NCBI GenBank assembly: GCA_024743215.1
Contig: JANSWZ010000007.1
Coordinates: 62,001-126,000 of the forward strand
Source: Alphaproteobacteria bacterium
Lineage (GTDB): Bacteria; Pseudomonadota; Alphaproteobacteria; Rhizobiales; GCA-2746425
Length of the DNA: 64,000 nucleotides
Direction: 5' to 3'
Shown here: positions 1 through 8,601 of the stretch, in pieces
Layout: each line of letters starts with the position of its first letter
How positions within the stretch are numbered: position 1 is the stretch's first letter
The notes under the pieces: generated by a model
The model's database searches: none
The model's input: the letters and a program-made list of their open reading frames with translations, nothing else
What the model was told of the DNA's origin: nothing
Program-made: the position numbers and the translations under genes

Positions 1-565
1 GATCAGGATGTCCGATTGAGCGTTCACCCAACGAACGCGCCTTGCCTGTTGTTGCAATCATCGCCTTGCTGGCCTCGACGCCGTCAAGTGCGCCCCGTTC
101 GGCTGCCGTGAAAACCACCAACAAATCATCCGAGGCTTCTGCTTCGACGGCGCGGGCGGCAGGCATGACAGCGTCGACCATGGTTTTGGCGCCCTCTTCC
201 ACCCCACCACGCTTCGATACGGCTTGCGCTGATTGGGCCAGGAAATCCGCAAACCGCGCCGCATCAAGCGTTTTTGCCTCTGCAAACGCTCCAGCGCCAC
301 CGCGAAAAAACGTACCAAACACTGCGCCTGCTGCGCCGCCGGTTTTCGACATGATTGCCATACCGGTTTTCTTGAACGCATCCTGCACCGAGAGACCCGG
401 AACCAGCCCCTCAAGCGCCGCTTCACAGCCCCTGCGCATACCAATTCCGTGATCCCCGTCGCCGGTCGCCAGATCGGCATCCGTCAGCACATCAACCTTG
501 TCAATCAACGCCTTTGACACTTCCCTGAGCATCTCAACGACCTGGCTTTCAGTCAGTTCCTTCAT
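1..565 (-). CDS. dhaL: Dihydroxyacetone/tetrulose kinase subunit DhaL (partial)
   Basis: Nucleotide-binding subunit of a two-component Dha-type ketose kinase. It is cut by the left window edge, so about 188 codons from the N-terminus are visible. The translation starts MKELTESQVVEM and carries the DhaL hallmark TGDGDHGIGMRRG (Mg-ADP-binding aspartates, near residue 34) and, close to the window edge, LGERSIGHPD, matching the family C-terminal motif. The ATG at 565 follows AAGGA at a spacing of 8 and lies 11 bases after the DhaK stop. It is the last visible gene of the polyol operon. A PTS-type DhaM phosphodonor is not visible but could lie beyond the edge; without it the kinase might use ATP directly. 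Confidence 0.88.
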   Translation of the reverse strand, partial: MKELTESQVVEMLREVSKALIDKVDVLTDADLATGDGDHGIGMRRGCEAALEGLVPGLSVQDAFKKTGMAIMSKTGGAAGAVFGTFFRGGAGAFAEAKTLDAARFADFLAQSAQAVSKRGGVEEGAKTMVDAVMPAARAVEAEASDDLLVVFTAAERGALDGVEASKAMIATTGKARSLGERSIGHPD

Positions 566-576
566 CGTCTGTGTCC

Positions 577-1584
577 TTACATGTTCGACAGGCCAACCGA
601 GCGCGCAGGCAGGTCCAGATAATGTTTCAACTCGTCATCGAGCTTCATCACCGTTATGGAAAAGCCGGCCATTTCCTGAACCGTCAGATAGGTTCCAACA
701 TCAGTGCGGTGCACGATGATTCCCCGATCCGCGAGGATCTGGCGCACACGGCGGTTCACAATCAGCATTTCCATCATGGTCGTTGCACCAAGATTATTGA
801 TCATCAGCGCAATCTCATCACCTTCGCCCAGTGATATATCCCCCAGGATCCGCTCCATGAGTTGATCAGCAACCTCATCAGCAGAGGTCATCTTCTGCTT
901 TGCAATGCCTGCCTCACCATGGGCGCCCATGCCAATCTCGATCTCATCGTCAGCAAGCTCGAATGTCAGCTTGCCGGTCTCGGGTATGGACCCTGCCGCA
1001 ACAGCAACCCCCATCGACCGCAGATTGCCGACAGCCTTGCGCGCAATACGCTCAACCTCATCCAGTGTGTCACATTCACCAGCAGCGCCGCCTGCAACCT
1101 TGATGGCATAGATGTCACCGGCTATTCCCCGCCTGTCATCAGCACGCTCTGGTGGCGCGGCGGCCACGTCATCATTGACGCGTACTGTGCGCACGTCGAT
1201 GTCCTCTTCCTCCAGCAGCTCTGAGGCAATGTCGAAATTCATATTGTCGCCAGCGTAATTGCCGTACAAAAACAGCACGCCCTTACCGCGATGCGCAGCC
1301 ATGGCAGCATCCACGATTGTGTCGGGTGAAGGGGCTGCAAAGACCTGTCCACACGCCGCTGCATCGCCCATATTCTTGCCGACAAAGCCATGGAAAATGG
1401 GCTCATGCCCACTGCCCCCGCCAATAAGCAATGTCACTTTGCTATCGGGAAGGTCAGTGCGGATTAAAATGTCCTTGCCGTCCAACCGTTCCACGCGCCC
1501 GTCATTTGCCAATGCCAAACCATCCAGCATCTCGGTGACAACATTTCGCGGATCGTTCAGGATTTTCTTGGGTACTTTCGCCAT
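577..1584 (-). CDS. dhaK: Dihydroxyacetone/tetrulose kinase subunit DhaK
   Basis: Substrate-binding subunit of a Dha-type kinase, 335 residues, close to the usual DhaK length. The phosphate/ketose loop GGGSGHEP is at residues 55-62, and the histidine that forms a hemiaminal with the ketone substrate is H222 in GMGAHGE. The ATG directly follows the TAG of the small membrane protein gene, with GAGGAGG upstream, so translation is coupled. Fused to a polyol-type ABC importer, the likely substrate is dihydroxyacetone or a C4 ketose such as erythrulose. The family cannot be split further by eye. The role in phosphorylating the product of an imported polyol or ketose is inferred from context. Confidence 0.9.
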   Translation of the reverse strand: MAKVPKKILNDPRNVVTEMLDGLALANDGRVERLDGKDILIRTDLPDSKVTLLIGGGSGHEPIFHGFVGKNMGDAAACGQVFAAPSPDTIVDAAMAAHRGKGVLFLYGNYAGDNMNFDIASELLEEEDIDVRTVRVNDDVAAAPPERADDRRGIAGDIYAIKVAGGAAGECDTLDEVERIARKAVGNLRSMGVAVAAGSIPETGKLTFELADDEIEIGMGAHGEAGIAKQKMTSADEVADQLMERILGDISLGEGDEIALMINNLGATTMMEMLIVNRRVRQILADRGIIVHRTDVGTYLTVQEMAGFSITVMKLDDELKHYLDLPARSVGLSNM

Positions 1585-1779
1585 CTATAGGTCCTCCTCA
1601 GTGACGGGTTTTTCCGGAATATGATCCAGGATCATAAACAGGATCACGCCAATCAACAGTACCGGAAACCCAAATGAAAACAGAAACAGGGAAACCGGTT
1701 GGCATAGCATCACGAAGCCGGCCACAATCATGAGTGTTGCAACCCGGTAGGCGTTACTGAGCATCTTGTTAAACCCCAT
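1585..1779 (-). CDS. Small two-helix membrane protein of the polyol transporter operon
   Basis: A 64-residue protein with two hydrophobic segments (about residues 14-32 and 36-52) and an acidic tail (PVTEEDL). The ATG at 1779 shares its A with the stop of the upstream ATPase (TGATG), and the stop is immediately followed by the DhaK ATG, so it is embedded in the operon with no free space. It may be a GlpU-like accessory membrane component, since rhizobial glycerol ABC transporters encode a small membrane protein; it is shorter than the DUF2160 protein at 57482-57790. I recognise no catalytic motif. A GTG one codon upstream (1782) is an alternative start. Confidence 0.6.
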   Translation of the reverse strand: MGFNKMLSNAYRVATLMIVAGFVMLCQPVSLFLFSFGFPVLLIGVILFMILDHIPEKPVTEEDL

Positions 1780-2882
1780 CACCGACCGCCTTCGCTCTGA
1801 TGTGATACCCGCGCACCGTTGGATTTTTCAAAAAGGAACCCGGCTCCTTCGGCAACGCGAAAACCGCAGGCTTCGCCTTGCTTGAGAAGCTGTCCCTCGT
1901 CCAGCACCTTGCGGAAAAGGCCCGCGCCATAATCAATCTGTACAGCACATTCAAAGCCACGATTATCCACGGCATAAACCGACGCGGAATTGGCACCAGA
2001 CCCCGCTTCTGTGATGCCGATATCCTCAGGCCATACGCCCAGTTCAAACGCGCCCCCGGCCTCTGATGCAAGCCCGAATTGGCCAGCTGGCAAGGTCTGC
2101 GCGCAGCCTTTGATCTTGATTTCATCACCGTCCAGCGCAGCATCGAAAAACGCCATGGCCGGACTGCCAATCAGCCTTCCGACAAAAGCGTTTGCCGGGC
2201 GCTCGAAAATCTCTTCGATCGTGCCGGACTGCAGGATGCGGCCATGATTGATGACCCCAATGCGGTCTGCGATTGATATGGCCCCGTGATAGTCATGGGT
2301 CGCATAAAGCATGGTTGAATTTTGTTCACGATGGATCTGGCGCAACTCAGACCGCAGGCCCTCGCGCAGTTTCAGATCAAGTGCGGAGAGCGGTTCGTCC
2401 AACAGGAACATCAATGGCTGACGCACAAGCGCACGTGCAATTGCGACCCGCTGCTTTTCACCACCCGACAATGTATTCACATCCCGATCAAGATGCTGCG
2501 CAATGCGCAACAATTCAGCTGTGTGCTGTACCCGTTTACGGATCTCGGCCTCATCCTCACGATAGGCGGGAGACCGCAATGCGAAGGCAATATTGTCAAA
2601 AACATTCAACACCGGCAGCAGGTTGAAGCCCTCAAACACAATCGACAAATCACGGCCGGCAGGATCGATGTCTGTAACGTCACGTCCATCCAGAACAACC
2701 TGTCCCGCTTCCAGATCCAGCAGACCTGCAGTGGCCTGAACCGTGCTGCTTTTACCCGCGCCGGTCGGTCCCAGCAGCGCAAATATCTCATTCGGTCGCA
2801 CGTCCAGATCGATGCCGCGCAAGGCAGTTTTGCCACGGTAGGATTTTTTAAGGCCCTTAAGTTCAAGCAATGAATCACTCAT
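1779..2882 (-). CDS. Glycerol/polyol-type ABC transporter ATPase A
   Basis: One of two non-identical nucleotide-binding subunits of the polyol importer, 367 residues. It has Walker A GPTGAGKSS at 38-46, a canonical signature LSGGE at 138-142, Walker B/catalytic FLLDEP with E163, H-loop H196, and a C-terminal regulatory/OB-like region of about 130 residues typical of CUT1-type ATPases. The Q-loop glutamine is replaced by glutamate (VFEGF, E84), which is unusual. Its start overlaps the stop of ATPase B by ATGA. Together with ATPase B it should form a heterodimer with one consensus and one degenerate ATP site. Confidence 0.87.
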   Translation of the reverse strand: MSDSLLELKGLKKSYRGKTALRGIDLDVRPNEIFALLGPTGAGKSSTVQATAGLLDLEAGQVVLDGRDVTDIDPAGRDLSIVFEGFNLLPVLNVFDNIAFALRSPAYREDEAEIRKRVQHTAELLRIAQHLDRDVNTLSGGEKQRVAIARALVRQPLMFLLDEPLSALDLKLREGLRSELRQIHREQNSTMLYATHDYHGAISIADRIGVINHGRILQSGTIEEIFERPANAFVGRLIGSPAMAFFDAALDGDEIKIKGCAQTLPAGQFGLASEAGGAFELGVWPEDIGITEAGSGANSASVYAVDNRGFECAVQIDYGAGLFRKVLDEGQLLKQGEACGFRVAEGAGFLFEKSNGARVSHQSEGGR

Positions 2883-3967
2883 GCTGCAACCTCATCTGTC
2901 GCAATACGGTGGCCAGTCTGCGCGTCAAAGAATTTCAGCCCTTCAGGGCGCAGGCCAATACTGGTCGCCGCACCTTGCGCTTCGGCCCGCACATCCACGC
3001 CCTGCGCCAGGCCATCGCCTATTTTGAAGGTGAAGTAACGCTCCCGCCCAACAGAAAAAATATCTTGTACCGGCAGCTTGATTTCAATCGGTGCTGCGCC
3101 ATCAACCAGTTGCACGTCTCGAGGACGCACGCCCATGCGGATGGGCCGCTTTGCATTTCGCACATGTTCGGGAACGGCCTCTGCCGGCAAAATGGCTTGA
3201 CTGTCACCCAGACGGAACCCCGGATCCACAGGTATCAAATCAACAAAATTCATACTGGGCGAGCCAATGAACCGACCGGAGAACTCGGAATTGGGTTCAA
3301 AGAACATGCTCTGCGGATCTGCAACCTGCACAATCTTACTATCATTCATCAGCACGATCCGGTCTGCCAGAGACATCGCTTCGCGCTGATCATGGGTGAC
3401 ATAGATTGTGGTCACGCCCAATTCGCGTTGGAGGTGTCCCAGTTCCCAACGCATCTCCTCACGGAACTGTTCGTCAATGGCCGATAGCGGCTCATCAAGC
3501 AGCAGCACTGCAGGGTTGCGTACAACAGCACGCGCAAGAGCAACCTTTTGTGTTGTGCCAGGCGGCAGCGCGCCGGGGTAGCGTTTCAGCTCATCGCCCA
3601 ATTTAAAAATTTCTACAACCCAATCCAGCTTGCGGGCGATATCGGCCTTGGCAACGCCGCGTGCCTTCAATGGAAAGATGATGTTTTCCCTGATGTTCAG
3701 GTTCGGGTAAAGCGAGACGAACTGAAACACCATCGCAATGTTACGCTCGCTCGGACTTTGGTCATTGACCCTTTGCCCGTCAAAAAGAATATCGCCTTGG
3801 GTCGCTTCCTGCAGCCCGGCAACGGCGCGCAGTGTCGTAGTCTTGCCGCATCCGGAAGGGCCAAGATAAACAGCAAACTCGCCATCCGCGACTGTCAGGT
3901 TCACATCATCGACCGCTTTGAACGCGCCGAATTCAATGGACAGGTTTTTCAGTTCGACCTTTGCCAT
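2879..3967 (-). CDS. Glycerol/polyol-type ABC transporter ATPase B, degenerate signature
   Basis: Second ATPase of the importer, 362 residues. Walker A GPSGCGKT is at 36-43, the Q-loop Q82 is intact, Walker B LLLDEP has E159, and the H-loop is H192. The ABC signature is degenerate, LPPGT at 134-138 instead of LSGGQ/E. The gene lies 2 bases after the upstream permease stop and overlaps ATPase A by ATGA. It is probably the GlpT/GlpS-like partner of ATPase A. The substrate is inferred from the operon (polyol or C3/C4 ketose) and not from the ATPase itself. Confidence 0.87.
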   Translation of the reverse strand: MAKVELKNLSIEFGAFKAVDDVNLTVADGEFAVYLGPSGCGKTTTLRAVAGLQEATQGDILFDGQRVNDQSPSERNIAMVFQFVSLYPNLNIRENIIFPLKARGVAKADIARKLDWVVEIFKLGDELKRYPGALPPGTTQKVALARAVVRNPAVLLLDEPLSAIDEQFREEMRWELGHLQRELGVTTIYVTHDQREAMSLADRIVLMNDSKIVQVADPQSMFFEPNSEFSGRFIGSPSMNFVDLIPVDPGFRLGDSQAILPAEAVPEHVRNAKRPIRMGVRPRDVQLVDGAAPIEIKLPVQDIFSVGRERYFTFKIGDGLAQGVDVRAEAQGAATSIGLRPEGLKFFDAQTGHRIATDEVAA

Positions 3968-3969
3968 GT

Positions 3970-4914
3970 TCAGTACTTCTCCCCCATTTTGTTCAGATGG
4001 CGGACAAGGATCATCGACAGACCGATAATGATAAACAGAAGGATCACCGCAAGTGCCGAAGCTTCGCCTGTGTAGAAATAGTTGAACGCTGTTTTCGCGA
4101 CGGCGAAAGAGACAGTCTCGGTACTCGACCCCGGACCACCGCCCGTGAGAGCAAAGAAAAGATCATATTGCTTGAAACTGTCGATAAGCCGCAGGATCAG
4201 TGCGATGAACAGCACAGGCGCGGACATGGGAAGGGTCAGGCGGAAAAACTTGTACGCCGGGCTTGCCCCATCAACTTCAGCCGCTTCATAGATGGTTTCA
4301 GGGATGCCACGAAATGCGGCGGTGGCCAGTAGAATGATGAATGGCGTCCACATCCAGGTATCTGCGGCAGCAGCGGCAAAAAGAGCTGGCGTGGCCTGGC
4401 TGAGCCAAAGGACTTTCTCCAGTCCCAGGCTGGAAATCAGATAATTCACGACGCCCCATTCAGAATTGAGCATGTACCGCCACAGGAAACCCACAACCAC
4501 CGGAGACAGCATCATGGGCATCATCAGCAAGGTGAAGATCACATCCCGGCCTTTGAACTTTTTCTGAAGTTGATAGCCCACGAATATGCCGATCACCATC
4601 TGGAGGCTGACGCAGACAAATACGAATTTGCCCGTGAAAATGAACCGTTGCCACAGGGCCTTGTCACTGAGCAGATAAGTGTAATTGTCCAACCCGACCC
4701 ATTTGTATCCCTCATGCGGGTTCAAGGCGGAGAAGTTGTAAAAACTGTAGCTGATCAACGAGATGATCGGATAAGCCACCATGAAAATGAGGATCAACAG
4801 CGTCGGCGACAAAAATCCGAAGATCATCAAACGGCCGCTGGATTTCTTCCTACCAGTGGCGGCTGAGCTGCGTCTGGTTGGTGTCGAGTTCTGGGATTGA
4901 TCGGTTACGGTCAT
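3970..4914 (-). CDS. Polyol-type ABC transporter permease (MalF-like)
   Basis: Inner-membrane permease of the CUT1 group, 314 residues, with six predicted hydrophobic helices and a Ser/Thr/Lys-rich cytoplasmic N-terminus of about 28 residues. The EAA loop reads EAAEVDGASP, followed by the family sequence TGGGPGSSTETVSF. It lies 3 bases downstream of the second permease gene and 2 bases upstream of ATPase B. It should pair with the permease at 4918-5790 to form the translocation pore. Confidence 0.88.
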   Translation of the reverse strand: MTVTDQSQNSTPTRRSSAATGRKKSSGRLMIFGFLSPTLLILIFMVAYPIISLISYSFYNFSALNPHEGYKWVGLDNYTYLLSDKALWQRFIFTGKFVFVCVSLQMVIGIFVGYQLQKKFKGRDVIFTLLMMPMMLSPVVVGFLWRYMLNSEWGVVNYLISSLGLEKVLWLSQATPALFAAAAADTWMWTPFIILLATAAFRGIPETIYEAAEVDGASPAYKFFRLTLPMSAPVLFIALILRLIDSFKQYDLFFALTGGGPGSSTETVSFAVAKTAFNYFYTGEASALAVILLFIIIGLSMILVRHLNKMGEKY

Positions 4915-4917
4915 GGC

Positions 4918-5790
4918 TCAGCTCCGTCCCAGCACACCGAAAGTCATACCCATAAGGAGATGCTTTCGGATGAGATAAAAGAAGATCAGAACCGGGATGA
5001 TCAATACGACACCCGCCGACATGATTTGGGTCCATTCGATGCCCGTCGCGCCGGACGCCGCGGAAATCTTCACCGGCAGTGTCTTGGCTTTCGTGGTCGT
5101 CAGGATCGAAGCAAATGCGAATTCATTCCATGCGAAGATGAAACAGAAGCCGGCAGTAGCGGCGATACCGCCCCGCACCATAGGCAAAACCAGATGAATG
5201 AAAGCATACATCCGACTGTACCCGCTGACCTGGGCAATCTGCTCGACTTCCTTGGGCACACCATCGAAGAAGCCCTTCATAATCCAGGTGGCCAGCCCCA
5301 CATTTGCAAAGATTGCCACCAGGACCAGTCCAATGCGTGTGTCCGCAAGGCCAAGCCGCGCAAACATCAGGTGATAAAATACAAGCACGGCCACCGGCGG
5401 CAACATGCGGGTTGATAAGACGAAAAACAGAAAGTCGCCTTTGCCTCTGAAGTCGTAGCGGGAACAGACATAGCCTGCGAGCGTGCCCAGAAAGACGGCC
5501 AGTACTGTGCCACTGGTGGACACAATGACCGAATTGATCAAAGCGTCGACAACACCATATGCCGAAGCAGTTCCAGCCGCCGCGCCAACACCAAAAACAC
5601 TCTCATAACCTGATGTGTTGATGTCGAAAACCCAGACGGGTGGCATCGCAAAAAGATCGGCCCGGCCCTTAAACGAAGAAATCAGAAGCCACAGGATCGG
5701 CCCGAGATTGTAGAATGTATAAGCTGCAAGCAGCACCAGAATAATCCATCTGGTCATGTTTGCCGATCTCGGTTGAGTAACTGCCGCCAT
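4918..5790 (-). CDS. Polyol-type ABC transporter permease (MalG-like)
   Basis: Second inner-membrane permease, 290 residues from the chosen start, with six hydrophobic segments and a variant coupling loop EQIAQVSGYS (EAA weakened, loop glycine kept). I chose ATG 5790 (MAAVTQPRS) because AAAGGG precedes it. An in-frame ATG at 5817 would add nine residues. It is the first gene after the binding protein, separated by a strong GC hairpin (5852-5891). Confidence 0.86.
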   Translation of the reverse strand: MAAVTQPRSANMTRWIILVLLAAYTFYNLGPILWLLISSFKGRADLFAMPPVWVFDINTSGYESVFGVGAAAGTASAYGVVDALINSVIVSTSGTVLAVFLGTLAGYVCSRYDFRGKGDFLFFVLSTRMLPPVAVLVFYHLMFARLGLADTRIGLVLVAIFANVGLATWIMKGFFDGVPKEVEQIAQVSGYSRMYAFIHLVLPMVRGGIAATAGFCFIFAWNEFAFASILTTTKAKTLPVKISAASGATGIEWTQIMSAGVVLIIPVLIFFYLIRKHLLMGMTFGVLGRS

Positions 5791-5851
5791 GTTTTCCGAC
5801 CCTTTGTCAAAATTCATCAATCGGCCGCACCAGGGCGGCTCGTAACAAAGT

Positions 5852-5891
5852 TTGCGGGCCGGAAACCGGGGAGGACCGGTCCGGCCCGCAA
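5852..5891 (-). promoter_or_regulatory. Intercistronic hairpin after the binding-protein gene
   Basis: An 11-bp GC-rich inverted repeat (5852-5862 pairing with 5881-5891), with a further ACCGG/CCGGT pairing inside it. It begins 20 bases past the binding-protein stop. There is no U-tract. Such hairpins commonly stabilise the upstream mRNA or attenuate readthrough so the binding protein is made in excess over the permeases; that role is inferred. Confidence 0.6.
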
Positions 5892-5910
5892 GGAAGATAC
5901 CGCGAAGGGG

Positions 5911-7323
5911 TTAGTTCACTGCAATGATTTCTTTGGTGCCGACAGGTGTAATTTCCTGATCCGGTACTTCAGGCGTGCTGTCACTCCGCGTGATCTCATA
6001 GCCTGCACGCTCCAATGTCCGCTCATGGCGCTTGGCAGCATCTGTCAATGCTTCTTCGACCGACTTGGTGCCGGTGATTGCATTGGAGATTTCTTCCTGC
6101 AACTGATCAAGCAGAACAGGATATTGCGGCAGATGCCAATAATCATTGAGGTACTGCAACGCGGTAGAGAATTGTGCGTTGTAGCTGTTAAGCCCTTGCC
6201 AATCGTCGCTTTCCAGAACCGCTTTCAAACCAGTCTGACACACGGCTGCATAGCGCTTCTGCTGTTCTGGCTGGAAATACCACTCCATGAAGGCTGTCAG
6301 TTCAGGCAGCTTTTTGGAGTATTTGTTAATGCCCATGCCCTGACCACCAACAGAAAACTGGCGGCGGAACATGCCATCGCGCCCAACGGCCCCTGGCAGA
6401 ATGCCAAACGCGGTGCCTTCGGCAAATTTGTTGACACTGGGATCAGCGTTAGAGCCATTGAAGTAGAACCATTGCATGGCCATGGCGAGTTGCCCCTGCT
6501 GAAAGGCAGCATTGACTTCGTCAAAACCCCAACTGCCCGAACCCGGGGGCGCAAAGTTGAACATGTCGACATAGGCCTGGACGCCATCAATGGAAGCAGG
6601 TGAATTCAGATAGCCCTGCACTTCGTAAGTTTCGGGATTATAAAGCTCGCCGCCAAAAGACCACAGGAACGAGTTGGATGCAGTTGTTGCAAAATCATAT
6701 TCGCGACCACCCATCTGGCCCCAGCCATAAAGCCCTTCATCAGGACGTGTGAAGAACTCAGCAACTTCTTTTGCTTCCTGATATGTTTGCGGCACGGCCA
6801 GTTCGCGGCCGTATTTCTCCTGAAACGCTGCCATCTCTGCAGGATCTTCAAACAGATCCCGACGATACATCATTCCATAGGCGTCCTGATTCATCGGCAA
6901 ACCATAGAAATTGCCGGAGTTATCGGGGTATTCTCCATATTGAGAAATCGATGCTGCCGGAAACAGCTCCGCTGACAAAAGTTCAGAACTTGCAAAGATA
7001 TCATTCAGCTTGACCGCATGGCCACCGCCCGCGAATTCTGCCGTTGATTGGCTGTCCCACATGGCGAAATCAAATCCATCGCCCTGAATTGCGAATTCGG
7101 ACGCAATCTTGTTGTGCCACTCAGGGCCGTAAGGCACGAGCGCAGGCACCAGCTTCACTGATTTGTCAGGATAATCCTTGGCAATTTCGACCAGCGCATC
7201 AGCGCAGGTTCCCGCATGCCAGACAAAGGTAAGCTCGGTTTCGGCCTGCGCAGACGTGCCCAAGAGGACCGCTGCAATCACCGAGACCGATGTAGTTGAG
7301 AGTAAACGTATTGAATTTTTCAT
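5911..7323 (-). CDS. Polyol/sugar ABC transporter periplasmic binding protein
   Basis: Extracellular solute-binding protein of the CUT1 type, 470 residues. A Sec signal peptide spans residues 1-27 (MKNSIRLLS... ending SAQA|ET). I chose ATG 7323 over an upstream ATG (7377) because GAGGAGGAA sits just before it. It is promoter-proximal in an eight-gene operon ending in DhaK/DhaL, which points to a polyol or ketose ligand. It is longer than typical maltose-binding-like proteins but similar in length to GlpV-type glycerol-binding proteins. Confidence 0.88.
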   Translation of the reverse strand: MKNSIRLLSTTSVSVIAAVLLGTSAQAETELTFVWHAGTCADALVEIAKDYPDKSVKLVPALVPYGPEWHNKIASEFAIQGDGFDFAMWDSQSTAEFAGGGHAVKLNDIFASSELLSAELFPAASISQYGEYPDNSGNFYGLPMNQDAYGMMYRRDLFEDPAEMAAFQEKYGRELAVPQTYQEAKEVAEFFTRPDEGLYGWGQMGGREYDFATTASNSFLWSFGGELYNPETYEVQGYLNSPASIDGVQAYVDMFNFAPPGSGSWGFDEVNAAFQQGQLAMAMQWFYFNGSNADPSVNKFAEGTAFGILPGAVGRDGMFRRQFSVGGQGMGINKYSKKLPELTAFMEWYFQPEQQKRYAAVCQTGLKAVLESDDWQGLNSYNAQFSTALQYLNDYWHLPQYPVLLDQLQEEISNAITGTKSVEEALTDAAKRHERTLERAGYEITRSDSTPEVPDQEITPVGTKEIIAVN

Positions 7324-7605
7324 TTCTTCCTCCTCGTTGGTACGGAGCTGACGTCCTCTCGCCGTTCCGCATCTCAACTCTAAACACTTTTTATGTTATA
7401 TCTACCATTTTTTTGATATTTTTGATGTGTTTAAATTTTTCAATTTAATTTCAATGCCTTAGTGCATAAGACTCCCCGAAAAATTTCTCGAAACCACGGA
7501 AACTGGGGTAAAACTTCGTAAATTGAATCAAAATTTGTTGGAAGTTCTTGTGTTTTTGGGGTTTTTAAGGTCATTTCGTGTCGAAAATATCATAATTAAC
7601 TTAGA
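7324..7605. promoter_or_regulatory. Divergent AT-rich promoter region, polyol operon / DeoR regulator
   Basis: About 280 bases with no gene, notably AT-rich with long T runs (for example 7400-7450). It separates the divergent binding-protein gene and the DeoR regulator, so promoters for both and the regulator's operator are expected here. I could not identify a convincing operator repeat by eye. Confidence 0.5.
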
Positions 7606-8388
7606 ATGTGTTATATGAACAAGCGTGTATCAAAGAGTGACGCGCGCCGAGCGCGGATCCTGGATCTGCTACTTGGCGGGCAGGAAGTGCCGATCAAGGA
7701 CATCGCCCTGAAGCTGGATGTCAGCCTGATGACAATACACCGGGATCTGGTGGAACTGGAGCAGAACGGCGCAATCACGCGTGTGCGCGGGGCAGTTTCA
7801 GCTGAGAAATCCGTACTGTTCGAAAGCAGTTACCTCTTCAGAAGCCAAAAGCAGATCGAAGAAAAAAAGCGCCTCGCCAAAGCGGCAATCAAGTTCATCG
7901 AACCGGGGAGCGCTTTGGCCTTTGACGACAGTACAACTGTCTATCAGATTGCCGATTACATTCAGGAGATCACGCCCGTTACGGTTCTGACCAACGGTCT
8001 TCCAATGGTCAATCGCCTGTCCACAGAGCCAGGCGTTGAGGTGATTGCTCTTGGGGGCAAATACCACCGCGGCTTCAGTGGTTTTTTCGGTCTCCAGTGT
8101 GAACAGGTCGCTTCGCGCTACATCGTGGATGTGGCGGTCATGTCTTCAACCACCATTCAGGGCACCTCCCTTTTCACGCAGGAGGAACATGTGGTGCGCA
8201 TGAAACGCATCATGCTCAAAATTGCCAAAAAGAGCGTGCTGCTCGTGGACTCCAGCAAATTCACCTATTCAGCACTGAACCACATTGCTGATTTATCCGA
8301 TTTCGACCATGTGATCGTCTCAAAGGATACGGAGGCCGACACCCTCAAGTCTTTACGCTCAGCGGGGATCGCATTTGAACTGGCCTGA
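7606..8388 (+). CDS. DeoR-family transcriptional regulator
   Basis: A 260-residue DeoR-type regulator. The N-terminal HTH covers about residues 13-60 (ARRARILDLLLGG, then IALKLDVSLMTIHRDLVELE). The C-terminal sugar-phosphate sensor domain contains FDDSTTVYQIADYI and VLTNGLPMVNRL. The family usually represses sugar or polyol operons and is released by a phosphorylated intermediate. Divergent placement suggests it controls the operon at 1-7323, with a phosphorylated product of DhaKL a plausible inducer. The start could also be the ATG at 7615; neither has a clear Shine-Dalgarno. Confidence 0.88.
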   Translation: MCYMNKRVSKSDARRARILDLLLGGQEVPIKDIALKLDVSLMTIHRDLVELEQNGAITRVRGAVSAEKSVLFESSYLFRSQKQIEEKKRLAKAAIKFIEPGSALAFDDSTTVYQIADYIQEITPVTVLTNGLPMVNRLSTEPGVEVIALGGKYHRGFSGFFGLQCEQVASRYIVDVAVMSSTTIQGTSLFTQEEHVVRMKRIMLKIAKKSVLLVDSSKFTYSALNHIADLSDFDHVIVSKDTEADTLKSLRSAGIAFELA

Positions 8389-8563
8389 CTACAAACGAGA
8401 AGCGAGACTTTGCGTCAGTTCCTCAAGCATATACCCGCTTTACTGGAACTGGGAACAATCCAAGCTGAAAGCGCCATAGACCACGATGTGCAAATAGGCA
8501 TGGTAGTCCACATAGCATTATCTGCGAAAACAGCATTGAGCTGACACGCCGCCGTGCCGAACG

Positions 8564-8596
8564 AAAAGCGCACCCCAATTATGGGATGCGCCTTTT
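8564..8596. terminator. Bidirectional hairpin terminator
   Basis: The stem is GCGCA-C-CCCA pairing with TGGG-A-TGCGC (one C/A mismatch, tetraloop), flanked by AAAA on the left and CTTTT on the right, so it can terminate both the DeoR gene (plus) and the Liv operon (minus). The rest of 8389-8563 shows no gene. Confidence 0.7.
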
Positions 8597-8601
8597 ATGA
8601 A

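Noticed and set aside
58-480. Minus-strand 140-codon frame at the left edge
   Set aside because: It is out of frame with the DhaL gene, whose conserved motifs lie in another frame of the same strand.
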